Origin: Symbiodinium sp. CCMP2592
Taxonomy: Eukaryota; Sar; Dinophyceae; Suessiales; Symbiodiniaceae
Assembly: GCA_905221615.1 (NCBI GenBank)
Contig: CAJNDT010006015.1
Coordinates: forward strand, 353,922 to 417,921
Reading direction: 5' to 3'
Length of the DNA: 64,000 nucleotides
The notes beneath the pieces were generated by a model. The model saw only the letters and a program-made list of their open reading frames with translations. It searched no databases and was not told the DNA's origin. Each line of letters starts with the position of its first letter. The first letter of the stretch is position 1. A program made the position numbers and the translations under genes. Shown in pieces: positions 33,671 to 45,201 of the stretch.

Positions 33671-33899
33671 CTATGCCGCCGTGGCGACTTGAATGCACTT
33701 GACGAGGGTCAGACTCTTTGCAAATTTGCGAACTGCAGTCTTATTGCTTCGGTCTGACTGCAAGGATTCTGCTGAGATGAGCTCGATCCCCGGGTGCCAA
33801 GACAGTTGGGGACCAAGCTTTTGCAGAAAGTCGCATGTTACCGCACCAGCAGGTCAAGCCTATCGAAGCCCTGGACCGCCATCATCTGCTGATACTCTA

Positions 33900-33965
<66 letters not shown>

Positions 33966-34343
33966 CATACATACATACCTCGTGCATACATGATGATTCC
34001 GGCGCGCACGCCTTCCATACAGGCGTACATTACAGTACACTACGTTACAATACAGTACGTTCCAGAACATAACGTAACATATACTTGTGTGTGCATGTGA
34101 AGGTGTGCGTTTCATGTGTCTAAATACAGCTCTCCATGCGTAGAGGAACCAGAACCAGCCTGCTTGCAATCAACTTTTCCTATCAAAACCCCAACTTACC
34201 CTTCCCCGATGTGGCAAGATGCGCAGCGATATCCAACGTTGGAATCTGCTTTGTCAATGCCCAGGCTAGGTCGGTGAGCACATCCTCAAGGTGTGACTTG
34301 GGAGGTTCACCATTAAGGTCATGAAGTGCAACAAAATCGCATC
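33671..34343 (-). CDS. Unidentified minus-strand gene, 3' exons (block B copy)
   Basis: This is the duplicate of the gene at 29209-29873, with the same exons. It differs mainly by the longer intronic microsatellite and a change in the coding segment (cccc to ccca near 34262). It is absent from the 4,892-bp copies 2 and 3. Confidence 0.4.
33897..33978. repeat. TA / CATA microsatellite (block B)
   Basis: 82 bp. It has the same structure as in block A, with extra repeat units and a second TATA interruption near 33957-33963. Confidence 0.9.
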
Positions 34344-34682
34344 AAAAGTGAGCATGCATACAACATCTCACATGCACAAGGCTGTACTGATCAATGTGAA
34401 CTACTGCACTACAATCAGAGACGCGTTTGTCGAAGGTCCATCTACTTTTCACCTTGACAACGCACGTGCAGCCGTGCCCGGAAAGCACAGGATGTAACCA
34501 AAGGAACCACGGAGGTCTTGCCATGTTTTGCCGCATGTCCGCCGTCACGCAATGGCGGACGCTTCGCTAAGACAGAAGCATCGGCCCTGCACAGTTCTCA
34601 AGTTGGCTCAAAACAGGGGCCCCCTGCAATTTCCAGTCATGGCGAAGGCAAGCCAGAGAGAAGCTTTGCTGCTTAGCCGCCT

Positions 34683-35235
34683 TTGGCCTTGGCCATTGTC
34701 CTGACGTCTCAGGAGGATCCATTGGACATGGCTTTGCCGGACGAGGATGGCTCCGGTGACGACTATGACCGAGACGAGGAATCGCTGTGCATGTCTTGGT
34801 CGGTTCCCGCAGCTGACGTTAGCCGGCTGTTCGCTACATGTCACTCCAGCGGCAGGACTTCGATGGGGACTACAAGGGGGCCGAGGGCCTTGAGCTAAAG
34901 GGCCCTGAAGAGTTGGCCATGGACCGAAGCCACATGCGGAAGCCAACATAGCTCCCTCATGCCCGAAAACACCTGAGCGCTTTATCGAGGACTTCGATGT
35001 CTTTGGCAGATATGTGCAAAGTTCACAGACAGAGAACGGCAAGCCCGTATTTCTGGGGCCGCTCGGCGCCGGAGTATGGGAGCATGTCACGAAAATTAAG
35101 CGGAGTTTTTTCCGCTTGTCTCAGGCCCAAAACCGAGGGAGCGAGGCCGAGCATTGCATTCACGCTCGGCGGCGATGAAAAGCCCACATGGTGGATTTGC
35201 GATGCGTCGCGAACTCGACCAGACTCGGATCTTGT
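34683..35235 (+). CDS. Candidate three-exon gene, unidentified (block B copy)
   Basis: This is the duplicate of 30213-30765. The left breakpoint of the 4,892-bp unit (35233) falls at its 3' edge, so the later copies of the array lack this gene. Confidence 0.4.
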
Positions 35236-35417
35236 GCTCACAGCAATCATGCTCATGCTTGTGCGTGTACGTACACTGCAAAGCCACTGATAGTGCTTGC
35301 ATGATCAACTTGAGTTGCTCGTCGTATGTGTCGCTTGTTGAGCACTTTGGGCTCTTGGATCACCTTCCAACAGTTTACTGCTAGCACGGAGCGCGAACAC
35401 CTCGTGCAAGATTTCCG

Positions 35418-37682
35418 ATGCCTCTCCACATGTGGAAACTTGGCTGTGCATGTGCCGGGTGGGTAATAACCCTGGCCATGGCAGACAAGTATGACAAGTG
35501 CGTCTCGACAGCTTCCGGTGCTTGGGGCAGTGGCGACCAAGATGCCTGCGAAGCTGAGAAGCCCCCGCAGAGCAGCGGCTTGCTGCAAAAACACATGCAG
35601 CAGTCGGCGGGCGAGTCCCTCATCGATGACGGAGTCCATGAGGAGTTGAAGGACTTCCTTGTGGAGCTTGCAGGATGCTTGAACGAGTCGATGACGCTTG
35701 CGAACCAGAGCGGGGACACTGTTCGGGCCAAGCAGCTCGAGACCATCTTAGTGTATGAGCTCACTGCGAAACAAGCCTCCCTTGGAACGCCAGTTGATCC
35801 CGTGCTCCTCGATGCCATGAAGGATGGTGCTGCTTCGGCGGCTCTGGCCATAGTGAGCAAGGACGGGCTTTGGCAATCGATTCATGACTCAATGACATGT
35901 TCCGAGCACAGACTCCGAGAGTCTGAGAGTTCGAGTATGCGTATTGACGATGCGCAATACCAAAAATCATCCAAACTCCGAAGTGGAAGAGCCCCTCCAT
36001 GAGGCTTGCTTAGTCTTCCAGTCGAGACCGCTGCCAGAAAGACCAGTGTGCTCTTATATGCTTGCACGATCTTGTAGACAACGTGCGTAGAAGGCATTGC
36101 ATGGGCCCTGAAGGACTTTTGGGAGATCTTGATGGCCACCATAAGCCGCAGGGACCTCACCGATGCCGTCATCAACGAGTTTACCACGGTCTTGGAGAAC
36201 ATGGCCACAGCCTGCGGCGATGGAGACGAGGCAGTTGAGATCGCTGGGGACGAGAAGCAATTGCTCACGCCAACAAATGGCGGCAACATCTCAGAGACGG
36301 CTTCCAAAGTTGCCATTGAAATTCCCATGGTGGCATGGGAGCTGTGTCAGTCCGAGGTGATGGAAGTGGACTTTTTTGCAAAGCATGGTGCATTGCTGAC
36401 CCATACAGCAGAGTGCACGCCTCAGGTGTCTGCAGCCCTAAGCCAAAAGAGCCAGCATCTTCGAGAGGATATGAACTATCGTATGAAGCAGCTCTTGGTC
36501 TTGCACTCCGACGAGAACCAACTGGGCCATCAGCTGACGCAGCACATGAAGCAGCACGGAGTGTTTGGGCACCTTGCGTCCCCAGCGGAGGACCTGCGGC
36601 GGGGCATCCGCGGCGCCGCCGTTGCCGAGCTGTCGCCCAAGAAGCGTGCGCAGTTGGAGTATTTGCAGACCAAGAAGTGGCAGACGACCCACGGGCTGTC
36701 CAGGCAGGAGCAGTGCGAAAAAATGACCAATGTGCCGGACTACAAGCACTGCTTCTGTGTGGAGGAGCAGCCCGAGTTGGTCTGCGAGGCAAAGCACGCA
36801 GCTGAGTTGCAGCATGCCTATGCGGGAGCTTCCCAGAAGCTGCAGCATGCTCAAGAGCAGCTCCTGCAAAGGAAGCGGACCCAGCTCCATGCCAATGAAA
36901 GCAAGATCCTGCCAGGTCCTTGCGCTCCGCCCTTGTCATGCTCGATGTGCAGCGGAGGCGTTTGCCTTTCAGCCAGCGCCGACGTGGCTGACACTTTCAA
37001 GAGCATTCAAACGAAACTCGTGAAAAGTTCCAGCTCGACATGCTTCTCTGGCAGCTGTTCCATTTCCTTTGGCTGGCCCAAGGGCACTTGCGAACTCACC
37101 TTCACGCTAACGTTGGGTGCCACCATCACGAACTGCCAAAACGCTGGCAATGTCTTGTCGAGCTTCCACATACACTTCAGTGCCAGTATGTGCCTGGGGG
37201 GTGCTGCAGGTGCGGCGGTCGCGCAATTTGGCCAGGCCATTGGCTGGAATGGCTGCCATACAATTCTCAGCATCAAGTATTACCCCTTCATCGGCAAGAT
37301 TTCAGCAAGCGGTGGCATTCCGGTCTGGTTCCCAAACATGCGGGCAGAACTGGCCATAACAGTGCCAGTCCACGATCTCACGGCGCCAGTGTGGTCTTGG
37401 ATCAACAGGGCCATCACACAGGAGGAGCGCAATGCCAAGTCGATGACTTGCGTCCTTATCAATGACATTTGCTTCGGCTCGATGAGGAGCTGGTTTGCTT
37501 TCTGCACACTGGAGGCTATGATAAATTGCCAAGCCCAGCTCATAGAAGTAGACGCAGCAATTCGGGCAGAAAGGCATGGGGCCATGCTTACCGCTCGAGG
37601 CTATGCGGACATTGACCTCAACGCCCAGACGCTTGTCCCGTGGCACGGGTGGTTCACGTTCCACAATCTTGACCTGGTCTGA
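35418..37682 (+). CDS. Predicted secreted cysteine-rich protein, copy 2 of 4
   Basis: Exons 35418-35934 and 36091-37682 with the same 156-bp intron. The protein matches copy 1 apart from G14 in the signal peptide. This copy is shared by the 4.46-kb block and the 4,892-bp unit, so it is the only one with both the older upstream gene and the newer downstream TPR-like gene beside it. Confidence 0.75.
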
Positions 37683-37972
37683 AGATCTCAGTGCGTAGAA
37701 GCACCGAGAAGTCCTGGCCGGGTCATGGCAACATAGAACAGACGCACTTGTATCAGCTTGGAAAAGACAGGCTACGCTTTCGTGAGCTAGTTTTCGACGC
37801 TGCACCTTGCGATGTATGCTTGCTTGAAGTGCTGTATGACAGCACCAGCATACGTCATGTACTCGTTAGACGTCAGAAGACTTCGTTGGCATCCCGTCTT
37901 GTTGAAACATTTGACTTTGCCCATGTCCATTGCGAGCGCATGTCTCAGGTCTGGTGGCGAGTGCTTCTATGC

Positions 37973-38833
37973 TGAGTGTGATGCCGATCGTCCTCCTAGG
38001 AGCTCCCCTGAGTCTACCGGGGTTGCGATGTTGTCAGGCTGGTTACATTACCTGAATCGTTGGCGAGGACCGGATGGCGAAACTACTCCGATGCTGAGGT
38101 GGAATTGGTGTTGGAGGCCGTGGCTCAAAACCGCCCTGGATCCAACTTGGGATTTTGGATGCCCTGGCAGGGAGGGTGGGTTGACGGCGAGGCGAAGAAG
38201 GCAAATCCGCTTCCCTTTCTTTTCGCTCAGTCCGGCGATTTTGGAGTTTCCGAAAATCAGGGGTACCTTATTATGGGGCTCCTTATGATCCTAGTTTTTA
38301 GGGTATTATATGTGGGTCCCATATTTTCGGAAAGTCCCAAAAGTTCATAGCTGCAGGACTCGCGCTCTGATCGGTCGCGGAGCCCACGCCGCGAGAAATG
38401 CCCTTGGTGAGGACAATCATAATAAAACCCATATCCTGGTGCTGTCATACTCGTGCCAAATATCCATGCCCAAGGGTGAGAGACAATCTGTAACCTTCAA
38501 TCTGTGATATTAAGATATTGATGGACACAAGTTCCATCGACCGCTCAGCAGCAGCTGCATTCGACTGAACAACATCGGCCAAAACAAGCTCATGTGACCT
38601 TTCAGTCTTCAGCACGCATGTGGGGCTAGCTACCAGTTGAAATGCGACACTGCTCCCCCCTGAGACTCGAACACAAGCACGATGATGAAATGGGGAGCTG
38701 AAGCAAGCTCTGCTTGGTTTTCAAGCTACCAAAACAGCCCTCAACTCAGACGTACAAACTCGAACCAAGCGGGTGATGTATGTCACACTGACTCGTCGCA
38801 TGCCATGGGCCTGCGCCTGGTAATGAAGATGGT
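37973..38833. other. Spacer in the 4,892-bp unit, with an exon-like segment
   Basis: A plus-strand segment at about 38075-38225 reads DAEVELVLEAVAQNRPGS and looks coding; it then runs into the MITE-like element. Nothing else is recognisable. The same spacer recurs at 42865-43725 and 47757-48617. Confidence 0.35.
38239..38344. mobile_element. MITE-like element in tandem unit, copy 1
   Basis: The left end (38239-38268) and the reverse complement of the right end (about 38310-38344) share TTTTGGrr.TTTCCGAAAAT and a GGG.ACC block. It has the same length (about 106 bp) and the same TCCGAAA core as the element at 3517-3622, but the interiors differ, so the two belong to one family and inserted independently. 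Confidence 0.55.
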
Positions 38834-39532
38834 ATGGCAATGTTTGCCCAGCTGTGGGAGTACTGGCACGCTCGACAGTACGAGGAGGCAGCCAGCGAGG
38901 TTTGCCGACTGGTCGGAGTGGAAGAGGAAGCTTTTTCATCACAGAGGCAGCTGCTAACTGCTGCCGGAGCTGTACATGCTTCCGAGTGCCCAGCTTGGTC
39001 CGAGGAGGATCGATCCGTAGCATTGCTTGGGCGTAACTGCTGCAACCGATTGGCTGAGAGATCCTTGCGCAACAGCAACTGGCCCGAAGCAGCTCGATGG
39101 TGTGCTCTCGCCTGGCGACTTGAGGGTGGTCAGAGCTGCGCAAGTCTTTGGCTGGAAGATGGCAGCTGGGCAGCTGCTCGCTACCAGCGCTTATTCCATG
39201 CGGCAGAAGTCTTTCGCCTGGCATGCAAAGGACGAGGCCAGAAGGCCTCGAAGAAAGCGGCGAAAGCAGAGGAAGGAGGATTCGATGGATCGGAGTATCT
39301 GCAGGCTTCCAGAAGATGCCTGGAAACTTGCGAGGCAATACTCCAGAGGCACCCAGCATCACTCGGCCCTTTAGGACTTGTCCCCCCTTCAGCTGTTGAG
39401 TTGATCTTCTCCCAGAGTTTATATGAACATTTACATGGTGGCTGCGTACACAGATTACTGCCTTACAACCGGGCCGCACCCCGCACCCGTTACGTGCACC
39501 CGTACCACCGGTATGTATGTGACAAAGGATGA
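38834..39532 (+). CDS. Helical-repeat (TPR-like) protein, copy 1 of 3
   Basis: The frame from the ATG at 38834 is rich in paired helices with TPR-like spacing: LWEYWHARQYEEAASEVCRL, then NSNWPEAARWCALAWRLEGG, then AAEVFRLACKG and a Lys/Ala linker, then LQASRRCLETCEAILQRHP. TPR modules usually mediate protein-protein contacts. The last part (after about 39400) changes character, so the exon probably ends near there. A good acceptor (tttgtcttgtag) at about 39713 introduces VADLHRKP, possibly the next exon. The 313-residue open frame on the other strand is a shadow. Confidence 0.55.
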   Translation: MAMFAQLWEYWHARQYEEAASEVCRLVGVEEEAFSSQRQLLTAAGAVHASECPAWSEEDRSVALLGRNCCNRLAERSLRNSNWPEAARWCALAWRLEGGQSCASLWLEDGSWAAARYQRLFHAAEVFRLACKGRGQKASKKAAKAEEGGFDGSEYLQASRRCLETCEAILQRHPASLGPLGLVPPSAVELIFSQSLYEHLHGGCVHRLLPYNRAAPRTRYVHPYHRYVCDKG

Positions 39533-40309
39533 ATGTTTGATGCGATCGTGCTGCAAATTTATGTAATGCCACAGGGGCGAGAATTGTAAGCGTCAGACGA
39601 TTGGCATCGTGGGCTGCATCACATCGGGGTTGACATGGATTTGAGTATCCTTCCCTATTCATCGATATGTGTTTGTTTACGTATGCCCACTACTCTCAGT
39701 TTGTCTTGTAGGTGGCCGACCTGCACCGCAAACCCTGAAGGTATTTATACCTGCCACGACCTTGGCTGCAAGAGCTTCCGTCGATGCGCTGCGGTGCTTT
39801 CATATGCTTTGATCGTTGCTAAGGCCTGGCAGAAATCTGTTGGCAGCTGAAGGAGTGCTCTTCCCGTTCCACGGAGATCAGATCTTGAGGGACCGCACAT
39901 CGGGCTTGGCAGGACATCGCTGCCGTTAGATGGAGCTGCCGACAAGCGCCCTCTGTCCGACAATAGGCATGCAACGTTCGTAATCTACATTTCACCGACA
40001 CCTACCATATTCGACATGAAGGAAACTGAGCTTTCTTCGTCAGTGCGTCTGTTCCTGTCGTATTAAAGGGCTTTCCCCGAGCATGACAAAAGTGTCTTGC
40101 TCCAAGGTTGTCTCTACTATCGCCTGTGCTCACAGCAATCATGCTCATGCTTGTGCGTGTACGTACACTGCAAAGCCACTGATAGTGCTTGCATGATCAA
40201 CTTGAGTTGCTCGTCGTATGTGTCGCTTGTTGAGCACTTTGGGCTCTTGGATCACCTTCCAACAGTTTACTGCTAGCACGGAGCGCGAACACCTCGTGCA
40301 AGATTTCCG

Positions 40310-42574
40310 ATGCCTCTCCACATGTGGAAACTTGGCTGTGCATGTGCCGGGTGGGTAATAACCCTGGCCATGGCAGACAAGTATGACAAGTGCGTCTCGA
40401 CAGCTTCCGGTGCTTGGGGCAGTGGCGACCAAGATGCCTGCGAAGCTGAGAAGCCCCCGCAGAGCAGCGGCTTGCTGCAAAAACACATGCAGCAGTCGGC
40501 GGGCGAGTCCCTCATCGATGACGGAGTCCATGAGGAGTTGAAGGACTTCCTTGTGGAGCTTGCAGGATGCTTGAACGAGTCGATGACGCTTGCGAACCAG
40601 AGCGGGGACACTGTTCGGGCCAAGCAGCTCGAGACCATCTTAGTGTATGAGCTCACTGCGAAACAAGCCTCCCTTGGAACGCCAGTTGATCCCGTGCTCC
40701 TCGATGCCATGAAGGATGGTGCTGCTTCGGCGGCTCTGGCCATAGTGAGCAAGGACGGGCTTTGGCAATCGATTCATGACTCAATGACATGTTCCGAGCA
40801 CAGACTCCGAGAGTCTGAGAGTTCGAGTATGCGTATTGACGATGCGCAATACCAAAAATCATCCAAACTCCGAAGTGGAAGAGCCCCTCCATGAGGCTTG
40901 CTTAGTCTTCCAGTCGAGACCGCTGCCAGAAAGACCAGTGTGCTCTTATATGCTTGCACGATCTTGTAGACAACGTGCGTAGAAGGCATTGCATGGGCCC
41001 TGAAGGACTTTTGGGAGATCTTGATGGCCACCATAAGCCGCAGGGACCTCACCGATGCCGTCATCAACGAGTTTACCACGGTCTTGGAGAACATGGCCAC
41101 AGCCTGCGGCGATGGAGACGAGGCAGTTGAGATCGCTGGGGACGAGAAGCAATTGCTCACGCCAACAAATGGCGGCAACATCTCAGAGACGGCTTCCAAA
41201 GTTGCCATTGAAATTCCCATGGTGGCATGGGAGCTGTGTCAGTCCGAGGTGATGGAAGTGGACTTTTTTGCAAAGCATGGTGCATTGCTGACCCATACAG
41301 CAGAGTGCACGCCTCAGGTGTCTGCAGCCCTAAGCCAAAAGAGCCAGCATCTTCGAGAGGATATGAACTATCGTATGAAGCAGCTCTTGGTCTTGCACTC
41401 CGACGAGAACCAACTGGGCCATCAGCTGACGCAGCACATGAAGCAGCACGGAGTGTTTGGGCACCTTGCGTCCCCAGCGGAGGACCTGCGGCGGGGCATC
41501 CGCGGCGCCGCCGTTGCCGAGCTGTCGCCCAAGAAGCGTGCGCAGTTGGAGTATTTGCAGACCAAGAAGTGGCAGACGACCCACGGGCTGTCCAGGCAGG
41601 AGCAGTGCGAAAAAATGACCAATGTGCCGGACTACAAGCACTGCTTCTGTGTGGAGGAGCAGCCCGAGTTGGTCTGCGAGGCAAAGCACGCAGCTGAGTT
41701 GCAGCATGCCTATGCGGGAGCTTCCCAGAAGCTGCAGCATGCTCAAGAGCAGCTCCTGCAAAGGAAGCGGACCCAGCTCCATGCCAATGAAAGCAAGATC
41801 CTGCCAGGTCCTTGCGCTCCGCCCTTGTCATGCTCGATGTGCAGCGGAGGCGTTTGCCTTTCAGCCAGCGCCGACGTGGCTGACACTTTCAAGAGCATTC
41901 AAACGAAACTCGTGAAAAGTTCCAGCTCGACATGCTTCTCTGGCAGCTGTTCCATTTCCTTTGGCTGGCCCAAGGGCACTTGCGAACTCACCTTCACGCT
42001 AACGTTGGGTGCCACCATCACGAACTGCCAAAACGCTGGCAATGTCTTGTCGAGCTTCCACATACACTTCAGTGCCAGTATGTGCCTGGGGGGTGCTGCA
42101 GGTGCGGCGGTCGCGCAATTTGGCCAGGCCATTGGCTGGAATGGCTGCCATACAATTCTCAGCATCAAGTATTACCCCTTCATCGGCAAGATTTCAGCAA
42201 GCGGTGGCATTCCGGTCTGGTTCCCAAACATGCGGGCAGAACTGGCCATAACAGTGCCAGTCCACGATCTCACGGCGCCAGTGTGGTCTTGGATCAACAG
42301 GGCCATCACACAGGAGGAGCGCAATGCCAAGTCGATGACTTGCGTCCTTATCAATGACATTTGCTTCGGCTCGATGAGGAGCTGGTTTGCTTTCTGCACA
42401 CTGGAGGCTATGATAAATTGCCAAGCCCAGCTCATAGAAGTAGACGCAGCAATTCGGGCAGAAAGGCATGGGGCCATGCTTACCGCTCGAGGCTATGCGG
42501 ACATTGACCTCAACGCCCAGACGCTTGTCCCGTGGCACGGGTGGTTCACGTTCCACAATCTTGACCTGGTCTGA
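40310..42574 (+). CDS. Predicted secreted cysteine-rich protein, copy 3 of 4
   Basis: Exons 40310-40826 and 40983-42574. The translation equals that of copy 2. Only about 185 bp of the original upstream flank is kept before the repeat junction at 40125, so a promoter must lie within that distance, within the preceding unit's tail, or transcription must run through from upstream. Confidence 0.75.
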
Positions 42575-43130
42575 AGATCTCAGTGCGTAGAAGCACCGAG
42601 AAGTCCTGGCCGGGTCATGGCAACATAGAACAGACGCACTTGTATCAGCTTGGAAAAGACAGGCTACGCTTTCGTGAGCTAGTTTTCGACGCTGCACCTT
42701 GCGATGTATGCTTGCTTGAAGTGCTGTATGACAGCACCAGCATACGTCATGTACTCGTTAGACGTCAGAAGACTTCGTTGGCATCCCGTCTTGTTGAAAC
42801 ATTTGACTTTGCCCATGTCCATTGCGAGCGCATGTCTCAGGTCTGGTGGCGAGTGCTTCTATGCTGAGTGTGATGCCGATCGTCCTCCTAGGAGCTCCCC
42901 TGAGTCTACCGGGGTTGCGATGTTGTCAGGCTGGTTACATTACCTGAATCGTTGGCGAGGACCGGATGGCGAAACTACTCCGATGCTGAGGTGGAATTGG
43001 TGTTGGAGGCCGTGGCTCAAAACCGCCCTGGATCCAACTTGGGATTTTGGATGCCCTGGCAGGGAGGGTGGGTTGACGGCGAGGCGAAGAAGGCAAATCC
43101 GCTTCCCTTTCTTTTCGCTCAGTCCGGCGA

Positions 43131-43236
43131 TTTTGGAGTTTCCGAAAATCAGGGGTACCTTATTATGGGGCTCCTTATGATCCTAGTTTTTAGGGTATTA
43201 TATGTGGGTCCCATATTTTCGGAAAGTCCCAAAAGT
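43131..43236. mobile_element. MITE-like element in tandem unit, copy 2
   Basis: This copy was carried along by the tandem duplication; it is not a separate insertion. Confidence 0.55.
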
Positions 43237-43725
43237 TCATAGCTGCAGGACTCGCGCTCTGATCGGTCGCGGAGCCCACGCCGCGAGAAATGCCCTTGGT
43301 GAGGACAATCATAATAAAACCCATATCCTGGTGCTGTCATACTCGTGCCAAATATCCATGCCCAAGGGTGAGAGACAATCTGTAACCTTCAATCTGTGAT
43401 ATTAAGATATTGATGGACACAAGTTCCATCGACCGCTCAGCAGCAGCTGCATTCGACTGAACAACATCGGCCAAAACAAGCTCATGTGACCTTTCAGTCT
43501 TCAGCACGCATGTGGGGCTAGCTACCAGTTGAAATGCGACACTGCTCCCCCCTGAGACTCGAACACAAGCACGATGATGAAATGGGGAGCTGAAGCAAGC
43601 TCTGCTTGGTTTTCAAGCTACCAAAACAGCCCTCAACTCAGACGTACAAACTCGAACCAAGCGGGTGATGTATGTCACACTGACTCGTCGCATGCCATGG
43701 GCCTGCGCCTGGTAATGAAGATGGT

Positions 43726-44424
43726 ATGGCAATGTTTGCCCAGCTGTGGGAGTACTGGCACGCTCGACAGTACGAGGAGGCAGCCAGCGAGGTTTGCCGA
43801 CTGGTCGGAGTGGAAGAGGAAGCTTTTTCATCACAGAGGCAGCTGCTAACTGCTGCCGGAGCTGTACATGCTTCCGAGTGCCCAGCTTGGTCCGAGGAGG
43901 ATCGATCCGTAGCATTGCTTGGGCGTAACTGCTGCAACCGATTGGCTGAGAGATCCTTGCGCAACAGCAACTGGCCCGAAGCAGCTCGATGGTGTGCTCT
44001 CGCCTGGCGACTTGAGGGTGGTCAGAGCTGCGCAAGTCTTTGGCTGGAAGATGGCAGCTGGGCAGCTGCTCGCTACCAGCGCTTATTCCATGCGGCAGAA
44101 GTCTTTCGCCTGGCATGCAAAGGACGAGGCCAGAAGGCCTCGAAGAAAGCGGCGAAAGCAGAGGAAGGAGGATTCGATGGATCGGAGTATCTGCAGGCTT
44201 CCAGAAGATGCCTGGAAACTTGCGAGGCAATACTCCAGAGGCACCCAGCATCACTCGGCCCTTTAGGACTTGTCCCCCCTTCAGCTGTTGAGTTGATCTT
44301 CTCCCAGAGTTTATATGAACATTTACATGGTGGCTGCGTACACAGATTACTGCCTTACAACCGGGCCGCACCCCGCACCCGTTACGTGCACCCGTACCAC
44401 CGGTATGTATGTGACAAAGGATGA
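43726..44424 (+). CDS. Helical-repeat (TPR-like) protein, copy 2 of 3
   Basis: This copy translates identically to the one at 38834-39532, one repeat unit (4,892 bp) downstream. It lies about 1.15 kb after secreted-protein copy 3 on the same strand. Confidence 0.55.
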   Translation: MAMFAQLWEYWHARQYEEAASEVCRLVGVEEEAFSSQRQLLTAAGAVHASECPAWSEEDRSVALLGRNCCNRLAERSLRNSNWPEAARWCALAWRLEGGQSCASLWLEDGSWAAARYQRLFHAAEVFRLACKGRGQKASKKAAKAEEGGFDGSEYLQASRRCLETCEAILQRHPASLGPLGLVPPSAVELIFSQSLYEHLHGGCVHRLLPYNRAAPRTRYVHPYHRYVCDKG

Positions 44425-45201
44425 ATGTTTGATGCGATCGTGCTGCAAATTTATGTAATGCCACAGGGGCGAGAATTGTAAGCGTCAGACGATTGGCATC
44501 GTGGGCTGCATCACATCGGGGTTGACATGGATTTGAGTATCCTTCCCTATTCATCGATATGTGTTTGTTTACGTATGCCCACTACTCTCAGTTTGTCTTG
44601 TAGGTGGCCGACCTGCACCGCAAACCCTGAAGGTATTTATACCTGCCACGACCTTGGCTGCAAGAGCTTCCGTCGATGCGCTGCGGTGCTTTCATATGCT
44701 TTGATCGTTGCTAAGGCCTGGCAGAAATCTGTTGGCAGCTGAAGGAGTGCTCTTCCCGTTCCACGGAGATCAGATCTTGAGGGACCGCACATCGGGCTTG
44801 GCAGGACATCGCTGCCGTTAGATGGAGCTGCCGACAAGCGCCCTCTGTCCGACAATAGGCATGCAACGTTCGTAATCTACATTTCACCGACACCTACCAT
44901 ATTCGACATGAAGGAAACTGAGCTTTCTTCGTCAGTGCGTCTGTTCCTGTCGTATTAAAGGGCTTTCCCCGAGCATGACAAAAGTGTCTTGCTCCAAGGT
45001 TGTCTCTACTATCGCCTGTGCTCACAGCAATCATGCTCATGCTTGTGCGTGTACGTACACTGCAAAGCCACTGATAGTGCTTGCATGATCAACTTGAGTT
45101 GCTCGTCGTATGTGTCGCTTGTTGAGCACTTTGGGCTCTTGGATCACCTTCCAACAGTTTACTGCTAGCACGGAGCGCGAACACCTCGTGCAAGATTTCC
45201 G

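Larger units (their letters stand above)
33503..37972. repeat. Tandem block, copy B (4,470 bp)
   Basis: This is the second copy of the 4.46-kb block. Its right part (35233-37972) is also the left part of the 4,892-bp unit, so two duplications with different breakpoints overlap here. Confidence 0.95.
35233..40124. repeat. 4,892-bp tandem unit, copy 1
   Basis: The unit starts at tgtgctcacagc inside block B and ends at tatcgcc. It recurs exactly 4,892 bp further on, twice. Only this copy keeps the original left flank; the other two start at the junction tatcgcc/tgtgctc. Confidence 0.95.
40125..45016. repeat. 4,892-bp tandem unit, copy 2
   Basis: No difference from copy 1 was noticed where the two were compared by eye; a full alignment was not run. 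Confidence 0.95.

Noticed and set aside
38721-39662. 313-codon minus-strand frame (and its copies at 43613 and 48505)
   Set aside because: It lies opposite the TPR-like gene and has Arg/Ser/Pro/His-rich shadow composition.
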